Part shown: positions 63,458 to 64,000 of the stretch, one piece after another
Layout of the letters: every line of letters begins with the position of its first letter
Numbering within the stretch: position 1 is the stretch's first letter
Assembly (NCBI GenBank): GCA_017644105.1
Contig: JAEPMD010000003.1
Coordinates: forward strand, 62,001-126,000
Direction: 5' to 3'
From: Rhizobiaceae bacterium
GTDB taxonomy: Bacteria > Pseudomonadota > Alphaproteobacteria > Rhizobiales > Rhizobiaceae
Length of the DNA: 64,000 bases
Made by a program: the position numbers and the translations under genes
Notes under the pieces: model-generated
Database searches by the model: none
Told to the model about the DNA's origin: nothing
What the model saw: the letters and a program-made list of their open reading frames with translations, nothing else

Positions 63458-64000
63458 TTAGTCTTCATCAAGCGAATAGCCAAATCCACGAATTGTGCGA
63501 ACCGGATCTGATTTTCCGGTTTGCTTTAACGCTTTGCGCAAACGCCCAACGTGAACATCAACGGTTCGAAGATCAATATCGCTATTCATACCCCAAACGC
63601 GGTCGAGCAATTGCTCACGGCTCCAAACGCGACCCGGTTTTTCAAGTAAGAAAACCAAAAGACGAAACTCTGTCGGACCCAATTTGATGGTGTCCTCGCC
63701 ATACGTCACGCGATGACGCTCAAGATCAACATGCAAATCGCCATATGTGAGCGATTGTTTTGCTGTGCTTGGACGCGAGCGACGCAAGGTAGCTCGCACG
63801 CGCGCCATCAGTTCTGTGACTGAATAGGGTTTGACGATATAATCATCAGCGCCGGTATCAAGTCCACGCACACGATCAGTTTCTTCACCACGTGCGGTCA
63901 ACATGATCACAGGAATTTCAGATGTTTCTTTTTTGCGCTTCAGCTGACGGCAGACTTCAATGCCAGAGAGGTTGGGCAACATCCAATCCAGCAGAATGAT
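63458..64000 (-). CDS. phoB: Phosphate regulon response regulator PhoB (5' end outside the window)
   Basis: The visible 180 C-terminal residues include the receiver domain from its phospho-acceptor (IILLDWMLPNLSGIEVCRQL), the conserved Thr/Ser-like IPVIMLTARGEE and Lys in GADDYIVKPYSVTELMAR. An OmpR-type winged helix follows (LGPTEFRLLVFLLEKPGRVWSREQLLDRVWG; RTVDVHVGRLRKALKQ; VRTIRGFGYSLDED). DWMLPN-SGIE and the C-terminus match PhoB better than other OmpR-family members. The gene runs off the right edge with roughly 45 N-terminal residues missing. Confidence 0.93.
   Translation of the reverse strand: MILLDWMLPNLSGIEVCRQLKRKKETSEIPVIMLTARGEETDRVRGLDTGADDYIVKPYSVTELMARVRATLRRSRPSTAKQSLTYGDLHVDLERHRVTYGEDTIKLGPTEFRLLVFLLEKPGRVWSREQLLDRVWGMNSDIDLRTVDVHVGRLRKALKQTGKSDPVRTIRGFGYSLDED

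Overview
The window looks like a chromosomal segment of a marine or host-associated alphaproteobacterium of the Hyphomicrobiales (Rhizobiales) type. Pointers are a close RirA homologue (Rhizobiales iron regulator) with an Irr/ICE-like box in its promoter, a fused anthranilate synthase TrpE(G) behind a trp leader peptide, a Leu-rich leader before leuA, separate petA-petB-petC genes, a PhoB regulator and the cca-NUDIX-DUF1285-MoxR-DUF58 gene order. Base composition is moderately AT-leaning by eye. The genus cannot be fixed from this sequence alone. I saw no rRNA, tRNA, CRISPR array, insertion sequence or phage gene.

Layout. 0-11 kb: housekeeping genes (rplY, pth, ychF, bluB, apt), two secreted proteins (one fasciclin), the cytochrome bc1 operon, an ABC exporter and a polysaccharide-deacetylase lipoprotein. 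11-18.5 kb: a sugar uptake/catabolism island (ribose-type ABC transporter, sugar isomerase-like TIM barrel, Gfo/Idh/MocA dehydrogenase) divergent from its LacI-type regulator, with a tandem operator between them. A second ABC exporter, paralogous to the first, lies on the other side of this island. 20-32 kb: trmL, hemF, cca, a NUDIX hydrolase, DUF1285, and a MoxR/DUF58/BatA-DUF4159/membrane-protein cluster. 32-42 kb: GNAT, glutathionyl-hydroquinone reductase, NUDIX, metallophosphoesterase, leuA with an attenuator, a ferric-reductase-like flavocytochrome with a small membrane LuxR-type protein, and trpE(G) with a classical trp attenuator.

42-50 kb: a LuxR-family regulator, then a tight five-gene minus-strand operon of poorly known proteins (long coiled-coil protein, 382-aa protein, 639-aa AAA+ ATPase, 433-aa protein, DUF2333-like membrane protein). 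This is the best candidate here for an undescribed multi-component machine. 50-56.5 kb: thymidine kinase, HugZ-like haem protein, nucleoside hydrolase, a secreted three-domain GH9 glucanase (unexpected in this lineage), rirA, a c'-type cytochrome and a cytochrome b561-like protein. 56.5-63.4 kb: a deoxysugar-acid catabolic cluster (FAH-family hydrolase, IlvD/Edd dehydratase, DHRS6-like SDR, GntR regulator, and divergently a UxaA-family dehydratase and a beta-hydroxyacid dehydrogenase) arranged around a long perfect palindrome. The window ends inside phoB.

Together, the GH9 enzyme, the LacI-controlled sugar ABC island and the L-fuconate-like pathway suggest a bacterium living on algal or plant polysaccharide sugars. 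Amino-acid synthesis is under ribosome-mediated attenuation, and iron under RirA/Irr. Both statements are inferences from gene content.
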